A DNA stretch of 64,000 nucleotides. Origin: Bacteroidales bacterium (lineage in GTDB: Bacteria; Bacteroidota; Bacteroidia; Bacteroidales; UBA10428). The stretch spans positions 62,001-126,000 of the forward strand of contig JAFGEO010000088.1 in NCBI GenBank assembly GCA_016931575.1, in the 5' to 3' direction. Below the pieces are notes generated by a model, which saw only the letters and a list, made by a program, of their open reading frames with translations, did no database searches and was not told where the DNA came from. The translations under genes and the position numbers were made by a program. Of the stretch, positions 56,695-64,000 are shown piece by piece. Within the stretch, counting starts at the first letter, position 1. Each line of letters begins with the position of its first letter.

Positions 56695-58935
56695 ATGTCT
56701 AGAAAATATTTAACACAAGCCTGGTGTGTTTTGCTTGTGACTGGGATTTCGTTGTCCTGCATGGCACAAAAAACGATACCTTCATACCATCAGGAGATTG
56801 AATCCCTGATGAGCAAAATGTCTGTAGAAGATAAAATTGGTCAGCTGATACAGGAAAATGGCGACCAGGGACACGATGGCAGCATTAAAGCCGGACAGGT
56901 CGGTTCAGTGCTGAATGTCGTAAACCCTCAGGCAATACACCGGATGCAGCAACTTGCTGTCGATTCCTCTGAACTGGGGATCCCGCTGATATTTGCCCGG
57001 GATGTGATTCACGGTTTTAAAACCATTTTTCCCATTCCCCTGGGAATGGCTGCCTCTTTTAATCCTGACCTGGTACAACAATCAGCCGCCATCGCCGCTG
57101 AAGAAGCTGCCTCAGTAGGAGTCCGCTGGACCTTCAGTCCAATGGTGGATGTCTCCCGTGATCCCCGGTGGGGAAGGGTGGCTGAAACTTTCGGTGAAGA
57201 TCCCTACCTCCATGCCAGGATGGGAACCGCCATGGTTAGGGGCTATCAGGGCGAAAAGCTCTCGGATAAGACATCAATCGCCGCCTGTGCCAAGCATTTT
57301 GCTGCTTATGGTGCTGCTATCGGGGGCCGCGACTATAATACCGTGGAGTTACCGGAAAATGTCCTCCGCGATGTATATCTCCCCCCTTTTAAAGCTTGTG
57401 TTGATGCGGGTATCGCAAGCTTCATGCCCTCATTTAATGAAATCAATGGGGTGCCTTCAAGCGGAAGTGCCTTCCTCCTGGATCAGGTCCTCCAAAAAGA
57501 ATGGGGATTCAACGGTGTGGTTGTCAGCGACTGGGAATCGGTGATCCAGCTGCAGACTCACGGGTTCACCGATTCGGAAAAAGAATCAGCCTACCAGTCG
57601 TTCATGGCCGGTACCCACATGGAAATGAATAGTAAAGCCTACGCCAACAAGCTCAGGGAGCTCATCAACGAGGGGAGGATCAGCATGGAGAAACTGGACG
57701 ATGCTGTCAGGAGGATCCTCCGGATGAAGTTCGAACTCGGATTGTTTGATGATCCCTATACGCATACAGCGGACTTTCCTCCAATGCTGAATGATCATAA
57801 TAAAGCACTTGCAAAAGCCGTCGCCACGGAAAGCATTGTCCTGCTGAAAAATGAAAAAAATATCCTCCCGCTAACAGGTTTTAAAGGTAAAATTGCCGTA
57901 GTGGGTCCTCTTGCCGATTCACCCCACGATCAGCTCGGAACCTGGATCTTTGACGGTGACAAGGCGGATGCCATTACCCCGCTTACCAGCCTCAGGGATC
58001 TATTCGGCTCAAAGAATGTCAACTATGCCGCCGGAATGGCCTTTAGCCGTTCTCTGGATAAAGACTTGTTCCCTGAAGCCATCGAGGCCGCGAAAAACTC
58101 GGATGTTATCCTGGTGTTTATCGGTGAGGAATCTATCCTTTCCGGTGAGTCTCATTGCCGTGCCGACCTTGGTTTACCCGGTATTCAGGAAGAATTTATC
58201 AGGCAACTGGCGGAAACAGGAAAGCCGATGGTGGCCGTCGTGATGGCCGGCAGACCCCTGACTTTTGAAAGCGTTTTCGATACGTTTGATGCGGTACTCT
58301 ATACCTGGCACCTTGGAACAATGGCCGGTCCGGCCATTGCCGATATTGTTTCCGGAAAGGTATCCCCCTCCGGTAAACTGCCAATTACTTTCCCCAGGCA
58401 TGTCGGTCAGGTGCCCATCTACTACAGTTATAAAAATTCCGGTAAACCTGCTTCTGATGCTACCTGGGAACGCTTGTATGAAATTCCTCCGGAAGCCCCG
58501 CAGCTGTCCATCGGAAATACCAATCATTACCTGGATTACGGTTTTGAACCCTGGTTCCCTTTTGGCTTTGGACTTTCCTATTCGACCTTCGAGTACTCGG
58601 ATATCAACATACAGGATCCCGAAGTTTCGATGGGCGACAGCATCGTGATCTCAGCACATCTTAAAAATACCGGCAGCGTTAAAGCTACTGAGGTGGTACA
58701 GTTGTATGTACGCGACCTTGTAGGTTCCAGGACACGCCCTGTCCGCGAACTTAAAGGTTTTCAGCGGATTACCCTGGAAGCCGGAGAGCGCAAAAAGGTA
58801 GTATTCAGGATCCATACCAGCGAGCTGGGATTCCATAACCTGGACATGGAATATGTTACTGAGCCGGGAGCCTTTAAGGCCTGGATCGGAGGAAGCTCAG
58901 GAGCCGACCTCGGAATTGACTTTTCTGTTAACTGA
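56695..58935 (+). CDS. GH3 beta-glucosidase (BglX-like)
   Basis: A 746-residue exported glycoside hydrolase family 3 enzyme. The signal peptide ends near residue 25 (SLSCMAQ). The TIM-barrel domain has GVRWTFSPMVDVSRDPRWGR, CAKHFAAYGA and the nucleophile Asp279 in VVVSDWES. The alpha/beta sandwich and a fibronectin III-like C-terminus (about 640-740) follow. It removes terminal beta-linked glucose (possibly xylose) from oligosaccharides in the periplasm. The usual Lys-His and FGFGLSYS segments are intact. It starts a tightly spaced run with the sugar porter 19 bp downstream. Confidence 0.95.
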   Translation: MSRKYLTQAWCVLLVTGISLSCMAQKTIPSYHQEIESLMSKMSVEDKIGQLIQENGDQGHDGSIKAGQVGSVLNVVNPQAIHRMQQLAVDSSELGIPLIFARDVIHGFKTIFPIPLGMAASFNPDLVQQSAAIAAEEAASVGVRWTFSPMVDVSRDPRWGRVAETFGEDPYLHARMGTAMVRGYQGEKLSDKTSIAACAKHFAAYGAAIGGRDYNTVELPENVLRDVYLPPFKACVDAGIASFMPSFNEINGVPSSGSAFLLDQVLQKEWGFNGVVVSDWESVIQLQTHGFTDSEKESAYQSFMAGTHMEMNSKAYANKLRELINEGRISMEKLDDAVRRILRMKFELGLFDDPYTHTADFPPMLNDHNKALAKAVATESIVLLKNEKNILPLTGFKGKIAVVGPLADSPHDQLGTWIFDGDKADAITPLTSLRDLFGSKNVNYAAGMAFSRSLDKDLFPEAIEAAKNSDVILVFIGEESILSGESHCRADLGLPGIQEEFIRQLAETGKPMVAVVMAGRPLTFESVFDTFDAVLYTWHLGTMAGPAIADIVSGKVSPSGKLPITFPRHVGQVPIYYSYKNSGKPASDATWERLYEIPPEAPQLSIGNTNHYLDYGFEPWFPFGFGLSYSTFEYSDINIQDPEVSMGDSIVISAHLKNTGSVKATEVVQLYVRDLVGSRTRPVRELKGFQRITLEAGERKKVVFRIHTSELGFHNLDMEYVTEPGAFKAWIGGSSGADLGIDFSVN

Positions 58936-58954
58936 CACTAATTGATGATAAATC

Positions 58955-60526
58955 ATGAAAAATAATTCTGTTTTCTACTCTTTCCTGGTTGCGTTGATTG
59001 TTGCCCTGGGAGGTTTTCTGATGGGATTCGACGCATCGGTGATTTCCGGGGTTAATGAATTTGTGGGTCCGGAGTTCGGATTAAGCAAGCTGCAGCTGGG
59101 CTGGATGGTGAGCTGCCTGACCCTCACGTCAACACTCGCTATGCTGGTATCGGGCCGCTTGTCCGACAAATACGGACGGAAAGTTATTCTCAGGTATGCT
59201 GCCATATTGTATTTTTTCTCAGCGGTATACAGCGCCCTGGCACCCGGATTTACCCACCTTTACATAGCCAGGATGATCGGGGGCTTTGGCGTAGGGGCTT
59301 CGCTGATTATTGCACCAATGTATATTGCTGAAATTGCACCGCCTCATCGCAGGGGGAAAATGGTTTCCTTTAACCAATTGAATATTGTACTTGGTATCTC
59401 TGTCGCCTTTTTTACAAACTACCTGATCGTGAAACTTGGGGGTTCCGGCTCCGACTTTGCCCAATCTCTGGGAATTGAAAAATATAACTGGCGCTGGATG
59501 CTCGGACTGGAATCACTCCCGGCAGCATTTTACTTCTTCGCTCTTTTTGCAGTTCCTGAAAGTCCAAGATGGCTTATTATGAACGGCAGGGAAGGGGAGG
59601 CTCTGGGCATAATGACCCGGATGAGCAGCGAACAGGAAGCAAAGGATGAACTAAAGCAGGTGAAAGCGAGTATTGCCGGCCAATCTAAAAACGAACGTAT
59701 TCAGATTTCAGAACTGTTTAAGCCTGCTCTGCGCCTGGTGCTGACAATTGGCATTGTCGTAGCGGTATTGCAGCAGATCACCGGTATAAATGCTGTGTTC
59801 TTTTATGCCCCGATGATCTTTAAACAAACGGGCATCGGGACAGATGCATCGTTTGTTCAGGCGATCATCCTCGGATTGACAAACCTGGTATTCACTGTGC
59901 TGGCAATTCTCTTTGTTGACAGGTTCGGACGGAAGAAATTATTGCTCTTCGGGGTTTCCGGAATTGTTATTTCAATGTTCCTGATGTCGTATAGTTTCAA
60001 TTCTGCTGTTTACAAGCTTGAAACCGGAGCAGCCCAGGAACTTAAAGTGTCAGCAGAAACCGAAGAGCTAGGGTTGCTAAGTCTGATTGAAGGAAAGGAA
60101 TACCAAAACGATATTGAGTTCAAAGATGCCCTAAACAGTACCCTGGGCGATAAACTTGCGGATAAATACCAGGGTGATATCATTGCTAAAGCCATTACGA
60201 TTAATCCCTGGCTGGTACTGATCGGGATCCTGGGCTTCGTTGCTTCTTTTGCCGTTTCGCTCGGACCGGTGATGTGGATCCTCTTCTCGGAATTGTTCCC
60301 GAACCGTATCCGGGGACTGGCCATTGGCTTTGCAGGCTTTGTAAATTCCGCGATAAGCTACCTGGTACAGCAACTTTTCCCCTGGGAGCTTGCGAACCTC
60401 GGAAATTCCACAACCTTCCTGATATTTGGGATATTTGGGTTCCTGGGGTTGATATACATTATTTTCAAGCTGCCTGAAACAAAAGGTAAATCGCTTGAAG
60501 AACTGGAGAAATTTTTAATTAAATAA
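58955..60526 (+). CDS. MFS sugar porter (XylE/GLUT-like)
   Basis: A 523-residue inner-membrane proton symporter of the SP family with 12 helices. Signatures: GRLSDKYGRK near residue 70, PESPRWL from residue 201, QQITGINAVFFYAP in helix 7, DRFGRKK, and PETKGKSLEE at the end. A hydrophilic insertion of about 55 residues lies between helices 9 and 10 (about 355-410), longer than in XylE. It likely takes up the monosaccharide released by the flanking glycosidases, probably glucose. It is embedded in the operon (19 and 8 bp gaps). Confidence 0.93.
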   Translation: MKNNSVFYSFLVALIVALGGFLMGFDASVISGVNEFVGPEFGLSKLQLGWMVSCLTLTSTLAMLVSGRLSDKYGRKVILRYAAILYFFSAVYSALAPGFTHLYIARMIGGFGVGASLIIAPMYIAEIAPPHRRGKMVSFNQLNIVLGISVAFFTNYLIVKLGGSGSDFAQSLGIEKYNWRWMLGLESLPAAFYFFALFAVPESPRWLIMNGREGEALGIMTRMSSEQEAKDELKQVKASIAGQSKNERIQISELFKPALRLVLTIGIVVAVLQQITGINAVFFYAPMIFKQTGIGTDASFVQAIILGLTNLVFTVLAILFVDRFGRKKLLLFGVSGIVISMFLMSYSFNSAVYKLETGAAQELKVSAETEELGLLSLIEGKEYQNDIEFKDALNSTLGDKLADKYQGDIIAKAITINPWLVLIGILGFVASFAVSLGPVMWILFSELFPNRIRGLAIGFAGFVNSAISYLVQQLFPWELANLGNSTTFLIFGIFGFLGLIYIIFKLPETKGKSLEELEKFLIK

Positions 60527-60534
60527 GACCGGAC

Positions 60535-61857
60535 ATGAAAAAGATGGCTTTAGTACTGGCAGGCTTCATGCTGATGCTGGGATGCACAACGAATACTACA
60601 CAGAAAAAAGAGAATGCTATGTTACCGCCTTCCGAACTTGGACCTAAAAAGGTTAGTCTGGAGAACAAAGACGGGAAATACCGTCTGTATGTTGAAGGAA
60701 AGGAATTCTATGTTAAGGGTGCCGGTCTCGAATTCGGCGATATCGATGCCCTGGGAGCACATCAGGCTAATTCCTTCCGTACCTGGCGCACCGAAAACGG
60801 TGAGCGGGATGCCATGGACATTCTTGACCAGGCCTATAAGAACGGGCTCATGGTGATGATGGGGCTGGAAGTCGGACGCGAGCGCCACGGCTACAGCTAC
60901 GATGACACCGCCTGGGTTCAAAAACAATTTGAATACCTGAAAGGGGAAGTGCTGCGCCTGAAAGATCATCCGGCTATGCTGGCATGGGCGGTCGGTAATG
61001 AACTCAACCTGCAGACGACCGACCTGCGGGTGTACGATGCAGTAAATGATATCGCAAAAATGATCCATGAGCTGGACCCCAATCACCCGACCACTACGAC
61101 CACAGCAGGAATAGGCAGGAGGGAGGCCGATTATATCAAAGAACATTGCCCTGAGATCGATTTCCTGTCGGTACAGATGTATGGTGACATTGTTAACCTG
61201 CAGCAGCGACTGGAGGACGCCGGCTGGGAAGGTCCCTACATGGTTACCGAGTGGGGTGCAACCGGTCACTGGGAAGTGTACACCACGCCCTGGGGAGCCA
61301 ATGTTGAACAAACCAGCCGGGAAAAGGCACAGGCCTTCACGGATCGCTATAACAATGCCATTGCTGTGGATACCGTGAACTGTCTGGGATCGTATGTCTT
61401 CCTGTGGGGGCAGAAGCAGGAGAGGACCCCCACCTGGTACGGGATGTTCCTGGAATCCGGTGAGGAGACCGAAACGGTTGATGCGATGCACTTTATCTGG
61501 AACGGGGAGTGGCCTGAAAATCGTTGCCCGCTGCTGAACTATTTTTCTCTGAATGGAAAAAAAGGAACGGATAATATCACCCTGAAGGAAGGCGACAGGC
61601 TGGATGTGCTCGTTGATGCTGACGATCCGGATGGCGATGCGCTTGTCTACCATTGGGAAATTATTCCGGAAAGCACCGACCTCGGAATGGGAGGTGACCA
61701 TGAGTCCCGTCCCGACACGGTTATGAAAAGGGAAGGTAGTGCGACAGAAAGTTTTGACCTGCCTGCGATGCCTGGTGCTTACCGCATCTATATTTATGTT
61801 CTGGATGGAAACAATCATGCCGCAACAGCCAATATTCCGTTTTTTGTTGAGGTATAG
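60535..61857 (+). CDS. Clan GH-A glycoside hydrolase lipoprotein (GH2 TIM-barrel-like)
   Basis: A 440-residue lipoprotein with lipobox LMLGC (Cys17). A TIM barrel spans about 50-330, with the acid/base candidate Glu156 in VGNELN and the nucleophile candidate Glu239 in VTEWGATG, the clan-A arrangement. A C-terminal beta domain about 340-440 (DADDPDGDALVYHWEI) resembles a PKD/Ig-like fold. It is often annotated as GH2 TIM-barrel domain protein, but the N-terminal GH2 sandwich domains are missing, so the exact GH family is open. It sits 8 bp behind the porter and 14 bp before the second GH3. Confidence 0.82.
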   Translation: MKKMALVLAGFMLMLGCTTNTTQKKENAMLPPSELGPKKVSLENKDGKYRLYVEGKEFYVKGAGLEFGDIDALGAHQANSFRTWRTENGERDAMDILDQAYKNGLMVMMGLEVGRERHGYSYDDTAWVQKQFEYLKGEVLRLKDHPAMLAWAVGNELNLQTTDLRVYDAVNDIAKMIHELDPNHPTTTTTAGIGRREADYIKEHCPEIDFLSVQMYGDIVNLQQRLEDAGWEGPYMVTEWGATGHWEVYTTPWGANVEQTSREKAQAFTDRYNNAIAVDTVNCLGSYVFLWGQKQERTPTWYGMFLESGEETETVDAMHFIWNGEWPENRCPLLNYFSLNGKKGTDNITLKEGDRLDVLVDADDPDGDALVYHWEIIPESTDLGMGGDHESRPDTVMKREGSATESFDLPAMPGAYRIYIYVLDGNNHAATANIPFFVEV

Positions 61858-61871
61858 TGAAAATTTAAGTG

Positions 61872-64000
61872 ATGCGTGATCTTTTTCGAAGTCTGCTCTT
61901 CCTGGCTGCAGTTTTCCTGTCACCGGGAAGCACCCATGCACAGGAATGGCCGGAAAGTGAGATAAACAGAAAAATCGACAGCCTGCTCTCCATCATGACC
62001 CTTGAAGAGAAGGCCGGTCAGATGCTTAACCTGGGTATGCCTGCCTTACTGGAAGGGGCATTCTATATCCCCCGCGATACCCTGATCTTTGACGAAGAAA
62101 AGCTGGACAGGCTCCTGATAAGCTATGGGGCAGGCTCGGTTCAGAACCTTGGATCGTACCCGCTCACCCCGGAAGAGTGGAGGTATTATGTGGGTAGGAT
62201 CCAGAAGCACGTAATGGACAGATCACGCTTAAAGATCCCGATACTCTATGGCATCGACGCCGTACACGGCGCCAACTATACTGCCGGCTCTGTACTTTTT
62301 CCGCAGCAAATAAACCTGGCAGCCACTTTTGATACGGGCCGCGTAAGGCAGGCAGCTGCTCTTACTGCTTACGATGTACGGGCCAGTCAGACAGCCTGGA
62401 ATTATGCCCCCATGCTGGATGTTGCCCGGAATCCCCTGTGGGGAAGGATTTATGAGACTTTTGGCGAAGACAGCTATCTCGTCGGGGAGATGGGCGCTGC
62501 CCTGATCGGCGGAATGCAGGGGACAGGGTTTTATCATCCTGAGAAAGTCATTGCCTGCGGAAAGCATTTTCTGGCTTATGGGGAGCCCCACAATGGAAAG
62601 GACCGGGCACCTGTCTTTATCACGGAACAAATGCTGAGGGAGATCCATCTGCCACCCTTCCGGAAGGCTATTGAGAATGGCCTTCTTTCCATTATGGTAT
62701 CAGGGGCATCGGTAAACGGGGTACCCTCCCATGCCGATCAATGGCTCCTCACCGACATCCTGAAAGAGGAGCTCGGATTCAAAGGGGTAATTATCAGCGA
62801 CTGGGGAGAGATCGACAACCTGATAAACGTTCACCAGGTAGCTGCTAACGAGCGCGAAGCGGTGAAGCTGAGTGTCCTGGCAGGAATAGATATGTGTATG
62901 GAACCCTATGATGAAAGTTTTGCGGTTCATCTGGTCGACCTGGTACGGACAGGGGAAGTTCCGGAATCCAGGGTCGACGATGCCGTTCGAAGGATCCTGC
63001 ACCTGAAGTTCAGGGCAGGGCTGTTCGATGATCCCTTCTTCAGCGATTGCGAATACCCGGAGTTTTCTTCAGAGGCTGCCGCAGCGCTGAGCCTGGATAT
63101 TGCCACAGAAAGCCTGACGCTTCTAAAAAATGAAGGCGATCTGCTGCCCCTTTCTGATGTTCAGGTGCTGGTTACGGGTGTTGCCGCCCACTCTCTGAAT
63201 TACCTGAACGGGGGCTGGTCAAGGACCTGGTCGGGTCAGGATACCAGCTATAACGATCAGGGTGTACCTACCATTTATGAGGCGCTTCAGCTTCAGCTTG
63301 GTAAAGACCGTGTGAGCTATGTGCCCGGTACGGATTACCTGACTGAAATTGATATTCAGAAGGCTGTTGTGCAGGCTCAAAAGGCAGATGTCATCATCGC
63401 CTGTATCGGTGAAATGCCAGCCACTGAAAAGCCAAGTGACATTGAGAATCTTGATCTGCCTGAGGTGCAGGTCCGACTGGTGGAGGAGCTGGCGAAAACA
63501 GGAAAACCACTTATCCTGGTGATGGTGCAGGGAAGGCCGCGCATTATCCGGGAAATTGAGCCCCTGGCAGGTGCCATCCTGATGGCCTACCTGCCCGGAA
63601 ATGAGGGCGGAAGGGCCATAGCCAACGTGCTTCTGGGTAAGTCCAACCCCTCCGGCAGCTTACCCTATACCTATCCGCGCTATTCGGGATCGATCTGGAC
63701 TTACGATCACCTGCTTTCCGATGAACGGGATGTGTACTTCGGGCTCAATGGTTTCACCCCTCAGTATGAGTTCGGCTTTGGCCTGAGTTATACCGAATTT
63801 AACTACAGCAATCTCGCCGTGGGCAGCGATACCCTTGTGGGTGACGATGAGCTCCGGCTCACTGTTGAGCTTAGTAACACGGGACGCAGGGCAGGCAGGG
63901 AAGCGGTACTATTATTTGTCAGCGACGAACTGGCCTCCGTATCCCCGCCGGTAAAAAAATTGAAAAGGTTTACGAAAGTGGAACTGCAACCCGGAGAAAA
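61872..64000 (+). CDS. GH3 glycoside hydrolase, 3' end beyond the window
   Basis: The frame is open from the ATG at 61872 to the window end (709 codons, no stop). The signal peptide ends near residue 24 (STHAQ). The barrel has ILYGIDAVHGANYT, ACGKHFLAYGEP and the nucleophile Asp310 in VIISDWGEID; then comes the alpha/beta sandwich (SLTLLKNEGDLLPLS) with FGFGLSYTEF, and the start of the fibronectin III-like domain. It differs clearly from the GH3 at 56695, so the two probably split substrates (for example beta-1,3 versus beta-1,4/1,6 linkages). It is 14 bp from the previous gene. Confidence 0.94.
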   Translation, partial: MRDLFRSLLFLAAVFLSPGSTHAQEWPESEINRKIDSLLSIMTLEEKAGQMLNLGMPALLEGAFYIPRDTLIFDEEKLDRLLISYGAGSVQNLGSYPLTPEEWRYYVGRIQKHVMDRSRLKIPILYGIDAVHGANYTAGSVLFPQQINLAATFDTGRVRQAAALTAYDVRASQTAWNYAPMLDVARNPLWGRIYETFGEDSYLVGEMGAALIGGMQGTGFYHPEKVIACGKHFLAYGEPHNGKDRAPVFITEQMLREIHLPPFRKAIENGLLSIMVSGASVNGVPSHADQWLLTDILKEELGFKGVIISDWGEIDNLINVHQVAANEREAVKLSVLAGIDMCMEPYDESFAVHLVDLVRTGEVPESRVDDAVRRILHLKFRAGLFDDPFFSDCEYPEFSSEAAAALSLDIATESLTLLKNEGDLLPLSDVQVLVTGVAAHSLNYLNGGWSRTWSGQDTSYNDQGVPTIYEALQLQLGKDRVSYVPGTDYLTEIDIQKAVVQAQKADVIIACIGEMPATEKPSDIENLDLPEVQVRLVEELAKTGKPLILVMVQGRPRIIREIEPLAGAILMAYLPGNEGGRAIANVLLGKSNPSGSLPYTYPRYSGSIWTYDHLLSDERDVYFGLNGFTPQYEFGFGLSYTEFNYSNLAVGSDTLVGDDELRLTVELSNTGRRAGREAVLLFVSDELASVSPPVKKLKRFTKVELQPGE

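Noticed and set aside
60622-61941. 439-codon open frame antisense to the clan-A glycosidase
   Set aside because: It is a shadow of the sense gene, which has signal peptide, catalytic motifs and operon spacing; the antisense protein has no family features.
1-64000. CRISPR arrays, insertion sequences, prophage or tRNA/rRNA genes
   Set aside because: No regularly spaced repeats, transposase, integrase, phage structural genes or cloverleaf-like sequences were found on reading both strands.

Overview
The window looks like a chromosomal segment of a Bacteroidota bacterium, probably in or near the Bacteroidales/Marinilabiliales. The evidence is a SusC/SusD pair with glycoside hydrolases, Bacteroidota-type -7 promoter elements (TAnnTTTG) in front of many genes, an OmpA/PD40/TPR envelope protein resembling PorE, a BT_3928-type DoxX protein, a serC-serA-DUF1015 cluster and ATP-dependent PEP carboxykinase. 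About 45 protein genes are supported. I found no tRNA, rRNA, CRISPR array, insertion sequence or prophage.

Layout. 1-3313 (minus strand): nucleotide-sugar operon for surface polysaccharide, running ugd, UDP-glucuronate decarboxylase, rfbA, rfbC and out of the window. 3532-12533 (plus): rpsA, a STAS protein, rnz, guaA, an S41 peptidase, then pnuC, an NadR-type kinase and an RlmL-like rRNA methyltransferase packed with overlaps. 12721-16924: a SiaB-like kinase and its SiaC-like substrate, facing convergently a 1023-residue TerB-like/ABC/permease fusion, with a terminator on each side of the junction. 17052-25951: a DPP4-type peptidase, clpB, a minus-strand Hpt + STAS pair, then a TPR protein and the PorE-like protein. 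26230-33710: gcvT, comB, a 643-bp structured non-coding stretch, serC-serA-DUF1015, pckA. 33856-41524: plsY, MscS channel and cdaA (minus), folP (minus), tmk, BT_3928-like protein, tpiA, prmA. 41649-47459: a 1511-residue secreted protein of unknown function, a YfcE-like phosphodiesterase and rsmE in divergent orientation. 47460-47889: decayed sequence with gene remnants. 47890-64000: a polysaccharide utilisation locus (PUL): propeller sensor kinase, SusC, SusD, GH3, sugar porter, clan-A glycosidase lipoprotein and a second GH3 cut by the window end.

How they work together. The PUL genes form a sense-import-hydrolyse-uptake chain for a beta-linked glucan or glucoside. pnuC and the kinase form a nicotinamide riboside salvage pair. 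serC-serA make serine from 3-phosphoglycerate, and pckA and tpiA sit nearby in central carbon flow. SiaB/SiaC, two stand-alone STAS proteins and an Hpt protein suggest partner-switching and phosphorelay signalling.

Most interesting points: the SiaB/SiaC pair opposite the TerB-like ABC fusion; SerA lacking the usual catalytic Glu/His pair; a possible serine link for the DUF1015 protein; the structured non-coding block at 28.05-28.69 kb and the symmetric serC leader; the symmetric, near-leaderless divergent promoter pair at 46.7 kb; and a PUL sensor kinase with no fused receiver or AraC domain. Many starts were moved downstream of a longer reading frame because the upstream TTG start lies inside a -7 promoter motif or a better ATG follows.
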